This document shows positions 8,920 to 16,214 of a stretch of DNA of 22,225 nucleotides, piece after piece. Under the pieces are notes generated by a model. That model had not been told where the DNA came from, searched no databases, and saw nothing but the letters and a program-made list of their open reading frames with translations. The translations under genes were made by a program, and so were the position numbers. The stretch spans positions 1-22,225 of the forward strand of contig JAEZLX010000018.1 of the NCBI GenBank assembly GCA_023415035.1, in the 5' to 3' direction. Every line of letters starts with the position of its first letter. The stretch's first letter is position 1. Source of the DNA: Pseudomonadota bacterium (lineage in GTDB: Bacteria; Pseudomonadota; Gammaproteobacteria; Burkholderiales; Burkholderiaceae_C).

Positions 8920-8961
8920 GGTGTCGATCCTGTCTTGGGCTATGCGTGACGCGGGCAAACG

Positions 8962-8967
8962 TAAAAT
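8962..8967 (+). promoter_or_regulatory. -10-like box upstream of yebC
   Basis: TAAAAT lies in the 93-bp divergent gap between the DUF853 ATPase gene and yebC. The best upstream -35-like hexamer, TTGGGC at 8935, is 21 bp away, which is too far. The call rests on the -10 element alone. Confidence 0.3.
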
Positions 8968-9012
8968 CCCGTCTGATTAGACCAAATTCTGTTCGTAAAA
9001 AAGGACACAGCC

Positions 9013-9738
9013 GTGGCTGGACACAGCAAGTGGGCAAATATTCAACACCGCAAGGGCCGTCAGGACGAAAAGCGGGGGCGGATCTGGACCCGGATCATCC
9101 GTGAAATCATGGTGGCTGCCCGCCAGGGCGGCGGCGACATCAACGCCAACCCCCGCCTGCGCCTGGCCGTCGACAAGGCCAAGGCGGCCAACATGCCGGC
9201 CGACAACATCAAGCGCAACATCGACAAGGCCACCGGCAACCTCGATGGCGTCGTGTACGAGGAAATCCGCTACGAGGGCTACGGCATCGGCGGCGCGGCC
9301 ATCATCGTGGACACGATGACGGACAACCGCGTGCGCACGGTGGCCGAGGTGCGCCACGCTTTCAGCAAGCATGGCGGCAACCTGGGCACCGAAGGCTCGG
9401 TGGCGTTCCAGTTCAAGCACTGCGGGCAGCTGATATTCGCGCCCGGAACCAGCGAGGACAAGGTGATGGAAGTCGCCCTGGAGGCCGGTGCGGAGGATGT
9501 GATCACGGGCGACGACGGCTCCATCGAGGTGCTGACCACGCCGGGCGATTTCGAGGCCGTCAAGGGAGCGCTGGAAGCCGCAGGCCTGAAGGCCGAGGTA
9601 GCCGAGGTGACGATGCGTCCCGAGAACACCATCGAACTGACGGGCGAGGATGCCGAGCGCATGCAGAAGCTCCTCGATGCCCTTGAAGACCTGGACGACG
9701 TCCAGGACGTATTCCATAACGCAGAAATCGACGCATGA
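9013..9738 (+). CDS. yebC: YebC/PmpR/TACO1 family protein
   Basis: A 241-aa cytoplasmic protein of the YebC/TACO1 family, described in the literature as transcriptional regulators or as translation factors easing difficult peptide bonds. The N-terminus MAGHSKWANIQHRKGRQDEK is the family hallmark. Also present are NPRLRLAVDKAKAANMPADNIKR, YEGYGIGGAAIIV, DNRVRTVAEVRHAFSKHGGNLG and GSVAFQF. The start is a GTG at 9013, supported by AAGGA 8 nt upstream and by the invariant N-terminal sequence. It is first in the eight-gene run and overlaps purD by 4 nt (ATGA), implying translational coupling. Confidence 0.97.
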   Translation: MAGHSKWANIQHRKGRQDEKRGRIWTRIIREIMVAARQGGGDINANPRLRLAVDKAKAANMPADNIKRNIDKATGNLDGVVYEEIRYEGYGIGGAAIIVDTMTDNRVRTVAEVRHAFSKHGGNLGTEGSVAFQFKHCGQLIFAPGTSEDKVMEVALEAGAEDVITGDDGSIEVLTTPGDFEAVKGALEAAGLKAEVAEVTMRPENTIELTGEDAERMQKLLDALEDLDDVQDVFHNAEIDA

Positions 9739-11009
9739 AAGTCCTGGTGATCGGCGGCGGTGGCCGCGAGCACGCCCTGGCGTGGAAGCTCAAGCAGTCC
9801 GAGGGCGTGAGCCAGGTCTATGTGGCACCGGGCAATGCGGGCACTGCCCGCGACACGCAGCTGGTGAATGTGGCCATCAGCGACAAGGTGGCGCTGCGCG
9901 AATGGGCGCAGGCCAATGGCATCGGCCTGACGGTGGTCGGGCCCGAGGCGCCGCTGGCCGCCGGGGTGGTGGACGAGTTCCGCGCGCACGGCCTGGCCAT
10001 TTTCGGCCCGACGCAGAAGGCGGCACAGCTCGAAAGCTCCAAGGCCTTCTCCAAGGCCTTCATGCAGCGTCATGGCGTGCCCACGGCGGAGTACCAGACC
10101 TTCAGCGACGCCGCCCAGGCGCACGCCTACGTCGATGCCAAGGGCGCGCCTATCGTGGTCAAGGCCGACGGCCTGGCTGCAGGCAAAGGGGTGGTGGTCG
10201 CCATGACCGCCGCCGAGGCGCATGAGGCCATCGACTTCATGCTGCTGGACAACAAGCTGGGCGTAGCCCACAACGAAGGTGGCGCGCGCGTGGTGATCGA
10301 GGAGTTCCTCGAGGGCGAAGAGGCCAGCTTCATCGTGCTGTGCGATGGCGAGCATGCGCTGGCGCTGGCCACCAGCCAGGACCACAAGCGCCTGCTGGAT
10401 GCCGACCAGGGGCCGAACACCGGGGGCATGGGTGCCTATTCGCCTGCGCCCGTGGTGACGTCAGCCATCCACCAGCGCGCGATGGAGGAGGTGATCCTGC
10501 CGACGCTGCGCGGGATGAAGGCCGACGGGGTACCGTACACCGGCTTCCTGTATGCCGGCCTGATGATCACGCCCGACGGCCGTGTCAAGACGCTGGAATT
10601 CAACTGCCGCATGGGTGATCCGGAAACGCAGCCGATCATGATGCGTTTGCGTTCCAACCTGGCACAGGTGCTCCTGGCCGCCACGCGCGGCGAGCTGGAC
10701 AAGGTCACGCTCGAGTGGGATCCCCGCGTGGCGCTGGGTGTGGTACTGGCTGCGGAAGGCTATCCGCTGCAGCCGCGCAAGGGAGATGTCATCTCCGGCC
10801 TGCCGGCTGACAGCAGTGACGCCATGGTGTTCCATGCCGGCACGGCCGAAAAGGACGGGCAGATCGTCACCGCCGGTGGCCGCGTCCTGTGCGTGACCGC
10901 ACTGGGCGATAGCGTGCGTGAGGCACGTGAAAAAGCCTACACGCTGGTCGAAGGCATCCGCTTTGACGGCGTGCAGTTCCGCCGCGACATCGGCCACCGC
11001 GCGCTCTGA
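9735..11009 (+). CDS. purD: Phosphoribosylamine-glycine ligase (GAR synthetase)
   Basis: Joins phosphoribosylamine and glycine using ATP to make GAR, the second step of de novo purine synthesis; cytoplasm. The 424 aa match the usual length. The N-terminal domain starts MKVLVIGGGGREHALAWKL. The ATP-grasp domain includes PIVVKADGLAAGKGVVVA and FLEGEEASFIVLCDG. The family signature RMGDPETQ is at 292-299. The C-terminal domain ends FRRDIGHRAL. The ATG overlaps the yebC stop by 4 nt. hemF follows after 13 bp. Confidence 0.98.
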   Translation: MKVLVIGGGGREHALAWKLKQSEGVSQVYVAPGNAGTARDTQLVNVAISDKVALREWAQANGIGLTVVGPEAPLAAGVVDEFRAHGLAIFGPTQKAAQLESSKAFSKAFMQRHGVPTAEYQTFSDAAQAHAYVDAKGAPIVVKADGLAAGKGVVVAMTAAEAHEAIDFMLLDNKLGVAHNEGGARVVIEEFLEGEEASFIVLCDGEHALALATSQDHKRLLDADQGPNTGGMGAYSPAPVVTSAIHQRAMEEVILPTLRGMKADGVPYTGFLYAGLMITPDGRVKTLEFNCRMGDPETQPIMMRLRSNLAQVLLAATRGELDKVTLEWDPRVALGVVLAAEGYPLQPRKGDVISGLPADSSDAMVFHAGTAEKDGQIVTAGGRVLCVTALGDSVREAREKAYTLVEGIRFDGVQFRRDIGHRAL

Positions 11010-11022
11010 GCACGGAGACACC

Positions 11023-11937
11023 ATGAACGCTCCCATCAGCACTGTCCGCGAATATCTGGTCGACCTGCAGGAGAGGATCACCTCCACGGTCGCCCTGGTT
11101 GACGGTGGACGGTTCGTGGTCGACAAATGGACCAAGCCCGAGGGAACGCGCCTCCAGGGTGAGGGGGTGACGCAGATTCTGGAGGACGGGGCGGTCTTCG
11201 AGCGCGCCGGCTGCGGCTTCTCGCATGTGCGGGGACCGTCGCTGCCGCCCTCGGCCACCCAGCATCGGCCCGAACTGGCCGGGGCGCCGTTCGAGGCCAT
11301 GGGCGTGTCGCTGGTGTTCCACCCGCGCAACCCCTATGTGCCCACCGTGCACATGAACGTGCGCATGATCGCTGCCAAACCGGCAGACAAGGAGCCCGTG
11401 TGCTGGTTTGGCGGCGGCATGGACCTCACTCCGTACTACGGTTTCGAGGAGGACTGCGTCCATTTCCACCGCACCTGCAAGAACGCGCTGGACGCGTTCG
11501 GCGTGGACAAGTACCCGCGCTTCAAGAAATGGTGCGACGAGTATTTCTACCTGAAACACCGGGACGAGCAGCGGGGCATCGGCGGGGTCTTCTTCGATGA
11601 TTTCTCCGAACTGGGTTTCGACGGCAGCTTCGCGATGACCGCATCGGTTGGCGACGCGTTCCTGGATGCCTACCTGCCGATCGTCGACCGGCGCAAGAAC
11701 ACGCCCTATGGCGAGCGCGAGCGCAGCTTTCAACTCTATCGGCGCGGCCGCTATGTGGAGTTCAACCTGGTCTGGGATCGGGGAACCCACTTCGGCTTGC
11801 AGTCCGGAGGCCGCACCGAGTCCATCCTGCTGTCCATGCCGCCGCTGGTGAGCTGGGCCTACAACCGCAAGACCCGAAAGGGCGCTCCGGAGGACGCGCT
11901 GTACCGGCGATTCCTGGTGCGGCGGGAATGGGTGTGA
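11023..11937 (+). CDS. hemF: Oxygen-dependent coproporphyrinogen III oxidase
   Basis: Oxidatively decarboxylates coproporphyrinogen III to protoporphyrinogen IX using O2, a late haem synthesis step. The 304 aa are typical. The signature WFGGGMDLTPYYGFEED starts at residue 128. Also present are HFHRTCKNALD, KHRDEQRGIGGVFFDDF and the C-terminal FNLVWDRGTHFGLQSGGRTESILLSMPP. The ATG at 11023 is chosen because GGAG lies 6 nt before it; the frame is open further upstream inside purD but lacks a site. Presence of HemF indicates an aerobic route to haem; the oxygen-independent HemN is not in this window. It overlaps nadD by 10 nt. Confidence 0.98.
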   Translation: MNAPISTVREYLVDLQERITSTVALVDGGRFVVDKWTKPEGTRLQGEGVTQILEDGAVFERAGCGFSHVRGPSLPPSATQHRPELAGAPFEAMGVSLVFHPRNPYVPTVHMNVRMIAAKPADKEPVCWFGGGMDLTPYYGFEEDCVHFHRTCKNALDAFGVDKYPRFKKWCDEYFYLKHRDEQRGIGGVFFDDFSELGFDGSFAMTASVGDAFLDAYLPIVDRRKNTPYGERERSFQLYRRGRYVEFNLVWDRGTHFGLQSGGRTESILLSMPPLVSWAYNRKTRKGAPEDALYRRFLVRREWV

Positions 11938-12575
11938 CGCAGCCGCCGCTTCGCATCGGCCTGTACGGCGGTGCCTTCGATCCCCCGCACGAAGCCCATC
12001 GCGCCCTGGCGGAATCCGCGCTCGCCCAGCTCAGGCTGGATCTGCTGCTGATCCTGCCCACGGGCCAAGCGTGGCACAAGTCGCGGCCGCTGACCAGTGC
12101 GGAACACCGCCTGGCCATGAGCCGGCTGGCCTTCGCCGACCTGCCCAACACCCGAATCGACGACCGCGAAATGCGGCGCACGGGCCCGACCTACACGGTG
12201 GATACCCTGGAGGAGGTGGCGGCCGAGCATCCCTCGGCTGAACTGTTCCTGATCATCGGTGCCGACCAGTTGCACAAGTTTCGCAGCTGGTACCGTTGGC
12301 GGGACGTGCTGGCCAAGGCGACGCTGGCTGTGGCCAACCGTGCCGAGCGGGTTGGGTCCGATGCAATCTCTCCGGCCCACCGTCCGTCGGATCTTTCCTC
12401 GGTCGACATCCCCTTCGTCGCACTGACCATGCCGCCGCTCAATGTCAGCGCCACAGCACTGCGCAGCCACATGCAGCAGGACTGGCTCGACGGCGTCCTC
12501 GATGACGTTCCTCTGGTCTCGCCTTCGGTGGCAGGCTATATTTCCACCCACAACCTCTACCAGAACCATTCATGA
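11928..12575 (+). CDS. nadD: Nicotinate-nucleotide adenylyltransferase
   Basis: Transfers AMP from ATP to nicotinate mononucleotide, giving deamido-NAD in NAD synthesis. In 215 aa, the nucleotidyltransferase motif GLYGGAFDPPHEAH (residues 11-24, with His21 and His24) binds ATP. The second motif, NVSATALRSHM near residue 180, corresponds to the ISSTxIR box. FLIIGADQLHKFRSWYRW is also conserved. Two starts are possible: ATG 11928, used here and overlapping hemF by 10 nt, or GTG 11934, which would make a 4-nt GTGA overlap and drop two residues. It overlaps rsfS by 4 nt. Confidence 0.95.
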   Translation: MGVTQPPLRIGLYGGAFDPPHEAHRALAESALAQLRLDLLLILPTGQAWHKSRPLTSAEHRLAMSRLAFADLPNTRIDDREMRRTGPTYTVDTLEEVAAEHPSAELFLIIGADQLHKFRSWYRWRDVLAKATLAVANRAERVGSDAISPAHRPSDLSSVDIPFVALTMPPLNVSATALRSHMQQDWLDGVLDDVPLVSPSVAGYISTHNLYQNHS

Positions 12576-13282
12576 CCAGCGAAACCACTGCCAAGAAGAA
12601 CATCCAGAAGCTGCAACGCACCATCGTCGAGGCCCTGGAGGACGTCAAGGGGCAGGACATCGTGGTATTCAACACGGGCGAGCTGTCGCCGTTGTTCGAG
12701 CGCGTGATCATCGCCAGCGGCAACTCCAACCGTCAGACCAAGGCGTTGGCCGCCAGCGTGCGCGACGCGGTGCGCGAGGCCGGTTTCGACAAGCCGCGCA
12801 TCGAGGGTGAGGAAAACGGCGAGTGGATCATCATCGACTGCGGCCAGGCCGTGGTGCACGTGATGCAGCCGGTCATCCGCCAGTACTACCGCCTTGAGGA
12901 AATCTGGGGCACCAAGCCTGTGCGGCTGAAGACCGCCGCCGAAAAGGCGGCCGAGGCACGAGCCAAGCCACCCCTCAAGACCGCCTCCAGGGCGACCGCA
13001 AAAGCCGAGGTGGCGGCGGTGCCCGCACGCAAGGTGGCCCGCAAGACGGCTGCGGCTGCGCCGGCTCCGGCGGCGCGAAAGAGTGCTGCCGCCAAGACGG
13101 GGACTTCGTCCAGGACGGCCACAGCGAAGAAGGCGCCGGCAGCCAAGACCGCGCCTACCAAGCGCAAGGCACCTCTGCCCAAGGTGGTGGTCAACGCACC
13201 CAAGCCCGCACGCAAGGCGGCTGCCAAGGTGCCCGTCAAGGCGCCGGCCGCCAAGAAAACCACCAAGACCCGCAAGGCATGA
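12572..13282 (+). CDS. rsfS: Ribosomal silencing factor RsfS with long basic tail
   Basis: Binds ribosomal protein uL14 and blocks subunit joining when translation must be reduced. Residues 1-118 are the RsfS/Iojap domain: KGQDIVVFNTGELSPLFERVIIASGNSNRQTKALA and EWIIIDCGQAVVHVMQPVIRQYYRLEEIW. Residues ~119-236 form a low-complexity tail of Ala, Lys, Pro, Arg and Thr with AAKK, AARK and PAAK units, like histone H1-type proteins. Typical RsfS is about 105-120 aa, so the protein is twice the normal length. The tail is probably disordered and could bind rRNA or DNA; this is inference. The ATG overlaps the nadD stop by 4 nt, and the stop overlaps the rlmH start by 4 nt. Confidence 0.94.
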   Translation: MTSETTAKKNIQKLQRTIVEALEDVKGQDIVVFNTGELSPLFERVIIASGNSNRQTKALAASVRDAVREAGFDKPRIEGEENGEWIIIDCGQAVVHVMQPVIRQYYRLEEIWGTKPVRLKTAAEKAAEARAKPPLKTASRATAKAEVAAVPARKVARKTAAAAPAPAARKSAAAKTGTSSRTATAKKAPAAKTAPTKRKAPLPKVVVNAPKPARKAAAKVPVKAPAAKKTTKTRKA

Positions 13283-13746
13283 AGCTGGTGATCGTCGCCG
13301 TCGGGCACCGGGTGCCCGAGTGGGCACAGACTGCCTACGACGATTACGCCAAACGCTTTCCTCCCGAGCTGAAGGTCGAACTCAAGACGGTCAAGAGCGA
13401 ACCCCGGACGTCGCGCACGGTCGAGAGCGTGATGGCGGCCGAGGCCGAACGCATCCGCGCCGCGGTGCCCAAGGGCAGCCGCCTCGTTGTGCTGGACGAG
13501 CGCGGTACCGCATTGACCACCAAGGCGCTGGCGCAGCAGCTGCAGCAATGGCAGCTCGGTGGCGACGATGTGGCCCTGGTGATCGGTGGAGCCGACGGGC
13601 TTGATCCGCAGTTGCGTGCCCAGGCGTACCAGCGGATCCGTCTGTCGGACCTGACGCTGCCCCACGCCATGGTCCGGGTGCTGCTGATCGAGCAGCTCTA
13701 CCGTGCGTGGTCGATCAATGCCAACCATCCCTATCACCGGGAATGA
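13279..13746 (+). CDS. rlmH: 23S rRNA pseudouridine-1915 N3-methyltransferase RlmH
   Basis: SPOUT-fold methyltransferase that uses SAM to methylate pseudouridine 1915 in helix 69 of 23S rRNA on assembled 70S ribosomes. The 155 aa are the exact family length. The start MKLVIVAVG, the SAM-pocket segment VALVIGGADGLD and the knot/C-terminal signature LPHAMVRVLLIEQLYRAWSI ending in HPYHR are all present. It overlaps rsfS by 4 nt (ATGA). The rsfS-rlmH pair is also adjacent in E. coli. Confidence 0.97.
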   Translation: MKLVIVAVGHRVPEWAQTAYDDYAKRFPPELKVELKTVKSEPRTSRTVESVMAAEAERIRAAVPKGSRLVVLDERGTALTTKALAQQLQQWQLGGDDVALVIGGADGLDPQLRAQAYQRIRLSDLTLPHAMVRVLLIEQLYRAWSINANHPYHRE

Positions 13747-13791
13747 GTCTGTCTGTCCGCAGGACCGGCTCACGACATCTCACCACCTCCT

Positions 13792-14409
13792 ATGGCGGAT
13801 TTCATCCATCTTGCGTCCCAGAGTCCCCGGCGTCTGCAGCTGCTTGAGCAGTGGGGCGTGCGCTGCGAACTGCTGTTGCCCGATCCCGATGAGGACGTCG
13901 AGGCACTGGAAGCGGTCAAGGGCGGGGAGGCTCCCGCGGCCTATGTCCAGCGTGTCACCGCGCTGAAGCTGCAAGCGTCTTTGCAGCGGCTGCGCCGCCG
14001 TGGTCTGCCGCTGGCGCCCGTGCTGTGCGCGGACACCACCGTCGCGCTGGGGCGCCGTATTCTGGGCAAGCCGGTGGACGAGGCCGATGCACGCCGCACG
14101 CTGGCGGATCTGGCTGGCCGCCGCCATCGGGTGCTGACAGCCGTCGCGGTCGGCATACCGGGTGCCCGGCGCGATCGCATCCTGTCGGCGCTGTCGGCGT
14201 CGTGGGTCGAATTTGCTCCGATGAGCAGCGCGGATATCCGCTCCTACGTGGCAAGCGGAGAACCCATGGGCAAGGCCGGTTCGTATGCCATACAGGGCAG
14301 GGCGGCGATGTGGGTGCGACACATCAGTGGCAGCTATTCGGGCATCATGGGGCTGCCCGCATACGAAACGGCACAACTGCTGCGGCAAGCCGGCGTCCGC
14401 ATGACTTGA
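13792..14409 (+). CDS. maf: Maf-like nucleotide pyrophosphatase (YhdE type)
   Basis: Hydrolyses non-canonical or excess nucleoside triphosphates, probably dTTP, UTP and modified pyrimidines as for E. coli YhdE. In 205 aa, the N-terminal motif LASQSPRRLQLL, the central CADTTVALGRRILGKP with the catalytic Asp, and GKAGSYAIQGRAAMWVRHISGSYSGIMGLP are all present. The SYAIQG form and the following segment fit the YhdE branch rather than YceF. No clear ribosome binding site precedes ATG 13792, but the N-terminus aligns well with the family. It lies 45 bp after rlmH. Confidence 0.93.
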   Translation: MADFIHLASQSPRRLQLLEQWGVRCELLLPDPDEDVEALEAVKGGEAPAAYVQRVTALKLQASLQRLRRRGLPLAPVLCADTTVALGRRILGKPVDEADARRTLADLAGRRHRVLTAVAVGIPGARRDRILSALSASWVEFAPMSSADIRSYVASGEPMGKAGSYAIQGRAAMWVRHISGSYSGIMGLPAYETAQLLRQAGVRMT

Positions 14410-14437
14410 GTCATTCAACGTCCTTTTCGGGAACATC

Positions 14438-15973
14438 ATGAGCCAGGACATCCTGATCAACTGGGCTCCGCAGGAAACGCGGGTCGCCGTCATCGAGCAA
14501 GGCGCGGTACAGGAGGTTCATATCGAGCGCACGCTCGAGCGTGGTCTGGTCGGCAACATTTATCTGGGCAAGGTTTCGCGCGTGCTGCCGGGCATGCAGT
14601 CGGCCTTCATCGACATCGGACTCGATCGCGCCGCGTTCCTGCACGTGGCCGATCTCATGCCCAACATCACGGCCAAGTACGCCGCCCCGAGGGAGCGCGC
14701 CTCTGGCGGGGATGCACCGGCCAATGGCAACGGGAGCAAGGTCCTCAAGCCGGACCCGGTGCTGCCCATCGAGCGCCAGATCTTCGAGGGCCAGGCTCTC
14801 ATGGTGCAGGTGCTCAAGGATCCGATCGGCACCAAGGGCGCCCGCCTCACGGCGCAGATCAGCATCGCCGGTCGCCTGCTGGTGTTCCTGCCGCAGGACG
14901 ATCACATCGGGGTGAGCCAGAAGATCCCGCCCGCGCAGCGTGAGTCCCTGCGCCAGCGGGTGATGCGGCTGGCGACGCAGAACGACGGCAGCGCAGCCGG
15001 CGGGTTCATTCTTCGTACCAATGCCGAGGACGCCACCGACGAGGAGCTGGGCGAGGACATTGCCTACCTGCGCAAGACCTGGCAGCGTATCCGTGAGGCC
15101 TCCACGCGTGTTCCGCCGCCCTCGCTGCTGCACGAGGATCTGACGCTCATGCAGCGCGTGCTGCGCGACCTGACAACGGCGCAGACGCAGTCCATCCGGG
15201 TCGATTCCAAGGAGCAGTTCGGGCTCCTCAAGCGTTTCGCCTCGGAATTCATGCCGGACACGCTGCCCAAGCTGATGCACTACAGCGGCGAGCGTCCGAT
15301 CTTCGACCTGTACAGCGTGGACGAGGAAATCACGCGCGCGCTGGGCAGGCGGGTGGACCTGAAGTCAGGGGGCTATCTGGTCATCGACCAGACCGAGGCG
15401 CTGACCACGATCGACGTCAACACCGGGGGCTTCGTCGGTGCGCGCAACTTCGACGACACGGTGTTTCGCACCAACCTGGAAGCGGCACAGGCCATCGCGC
15501 GCCAGCTGCGTCTGCGCAACCTGGGGGGCATCGTGATCGTGGACTTCATCGACATGGTGCCCGAGGACCACCGCGAAGCCGTCCTGACGGAGTTCCGCAA
15601 GCAGCTCTCGCGCGACCGGGTCAAAACCATGATCGGCGGCTTCTCCCAGCTGGGGTTGGTGGAAATGACGCGCAAGCGCACGCGCGAATCGCTGGCACAG
15701 ATGCTCAGCGAACCCTGCGGTGCCTGCGGGGGGCGGGGGACCGTCAAGACCGCGCGCAGCGTCTGCTACGACATCCTGCGCGAAATTCTGCGCGAGGCCC
15801 GTGCCTTCAATCCGCGCGAGTTTCGTGTCGTTGCCTCCCCTCAGGTGGTCGAACTGTTTCTTGACGAGGAGAGTCAGCACCTGGCGGGGCTCTCGGACTT
15901 CATTGGCAAGCCCATTTCGCTGCAGGCCGAGGCCTCGATGAACCAGGAGCAGTACGACATCGTGCTTCTCTGA
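14438..15973 (+). CDS. rng: Ribonuclease G
   Basis: Single-strand endoribonuclease of the RNase E/G family, acting in 16S rRNA 5'-end maturation and mRNA decay. The 511 aa lack the long C-terminal scaffold of RNase E, so RNase G is the better name. The S1 domain begins GNIYLGKVSRVLPGMQSAFIDIG and has a Gly/Ala-rich loop near residues 88-105. The catalytic region carries Asp326 in TIDVNTGG and Asp369 in IVDFIDM, spaced 43 residues as in E. coli RNase E Asp303/Asp346. The Zn-link Cys427-x-x-Cys430 (PCGACGGRG) needed for dimerisation is intact. It is the last gene of the run; no strong terminator follows. Confidence 0.97.
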   Translation: MSQDILINWAPQETRVAVIEQGAVQEVHIERTLERGLVGNIYLGKVSRVLPGMQSAFIDIGLDRAAFLHVADLMPNITAKYAAPRERASGGDAPANGNGSKVLKPDPVLPIERQIFEGQALMVQVLKDPIGTKGARLTAQISIAGRLLVFLPQDDHIGVSQKIPPAQRESLRQRVMRLATQNDGSAAGGFILRTNAEDATDEELGEDIAYLRKTWQRIREASTRVPPPSLLHEDLTLMQRVLRDLTTAQTQSIRVDSKEQFGLLKRFASEFMPDTLPKLMHYSGERPIFDLYSVDEEITRALGRRVDLKSGGYLVIDQTEALTTIDVNTGGFVGARNFDDTVFRTNLEAAQAIARQLRLRNLGGIVIVDFIDMVPEDHREAVLTEFRKQLSRDRVKTMIGGFSQLGLVEMTRKRTRESLAQMLSEPCGACGGRGTVKTARSVCYDILREILREARAFNPREFRVVASPQVVELFLDEESQHLAGLSDFIGKPISLQAEASMNQEQYDIVLL

Positions 15974-15989
15974 CAGGCCAGTGACATCG

Positions 15990-16009
15990 TTCACACCCCG
16001 GGTAGTGAA
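15990..16009. other. Imperfect 20-bp dyad after rng
   Basis: TTCACacCCCGGGtaGTGAA pairs 8 of 10 positions and lies 17 bp past the rng stop in the 241-bp gap before the OmpA-like gene. It could be an operator or a weak terminator; there is no T-tract. In the rest of this gap I see no tRNA, no convincing small gene and no clear sigma-70 promoter. Confidence 0.3.
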
Positions 16010-16214
16010 AACGGAATTCTTACCCTTTGTAACGGGAATTGCGCGCCATTCGCGGCTAACTTCGGTCGCAAGGCTCCGCGCCGCGCCGATTGTCTGATTG
16101 CCAGCCGTCATGTGGCTACCCTGCATGTGACGATCTGTAGGATTCGTCTGGCAGACAGCATCGGACGGCGCGGGCATATTGCTTTCATCCCAACTTTCAT
16201 TGCCAAGGATCGCC

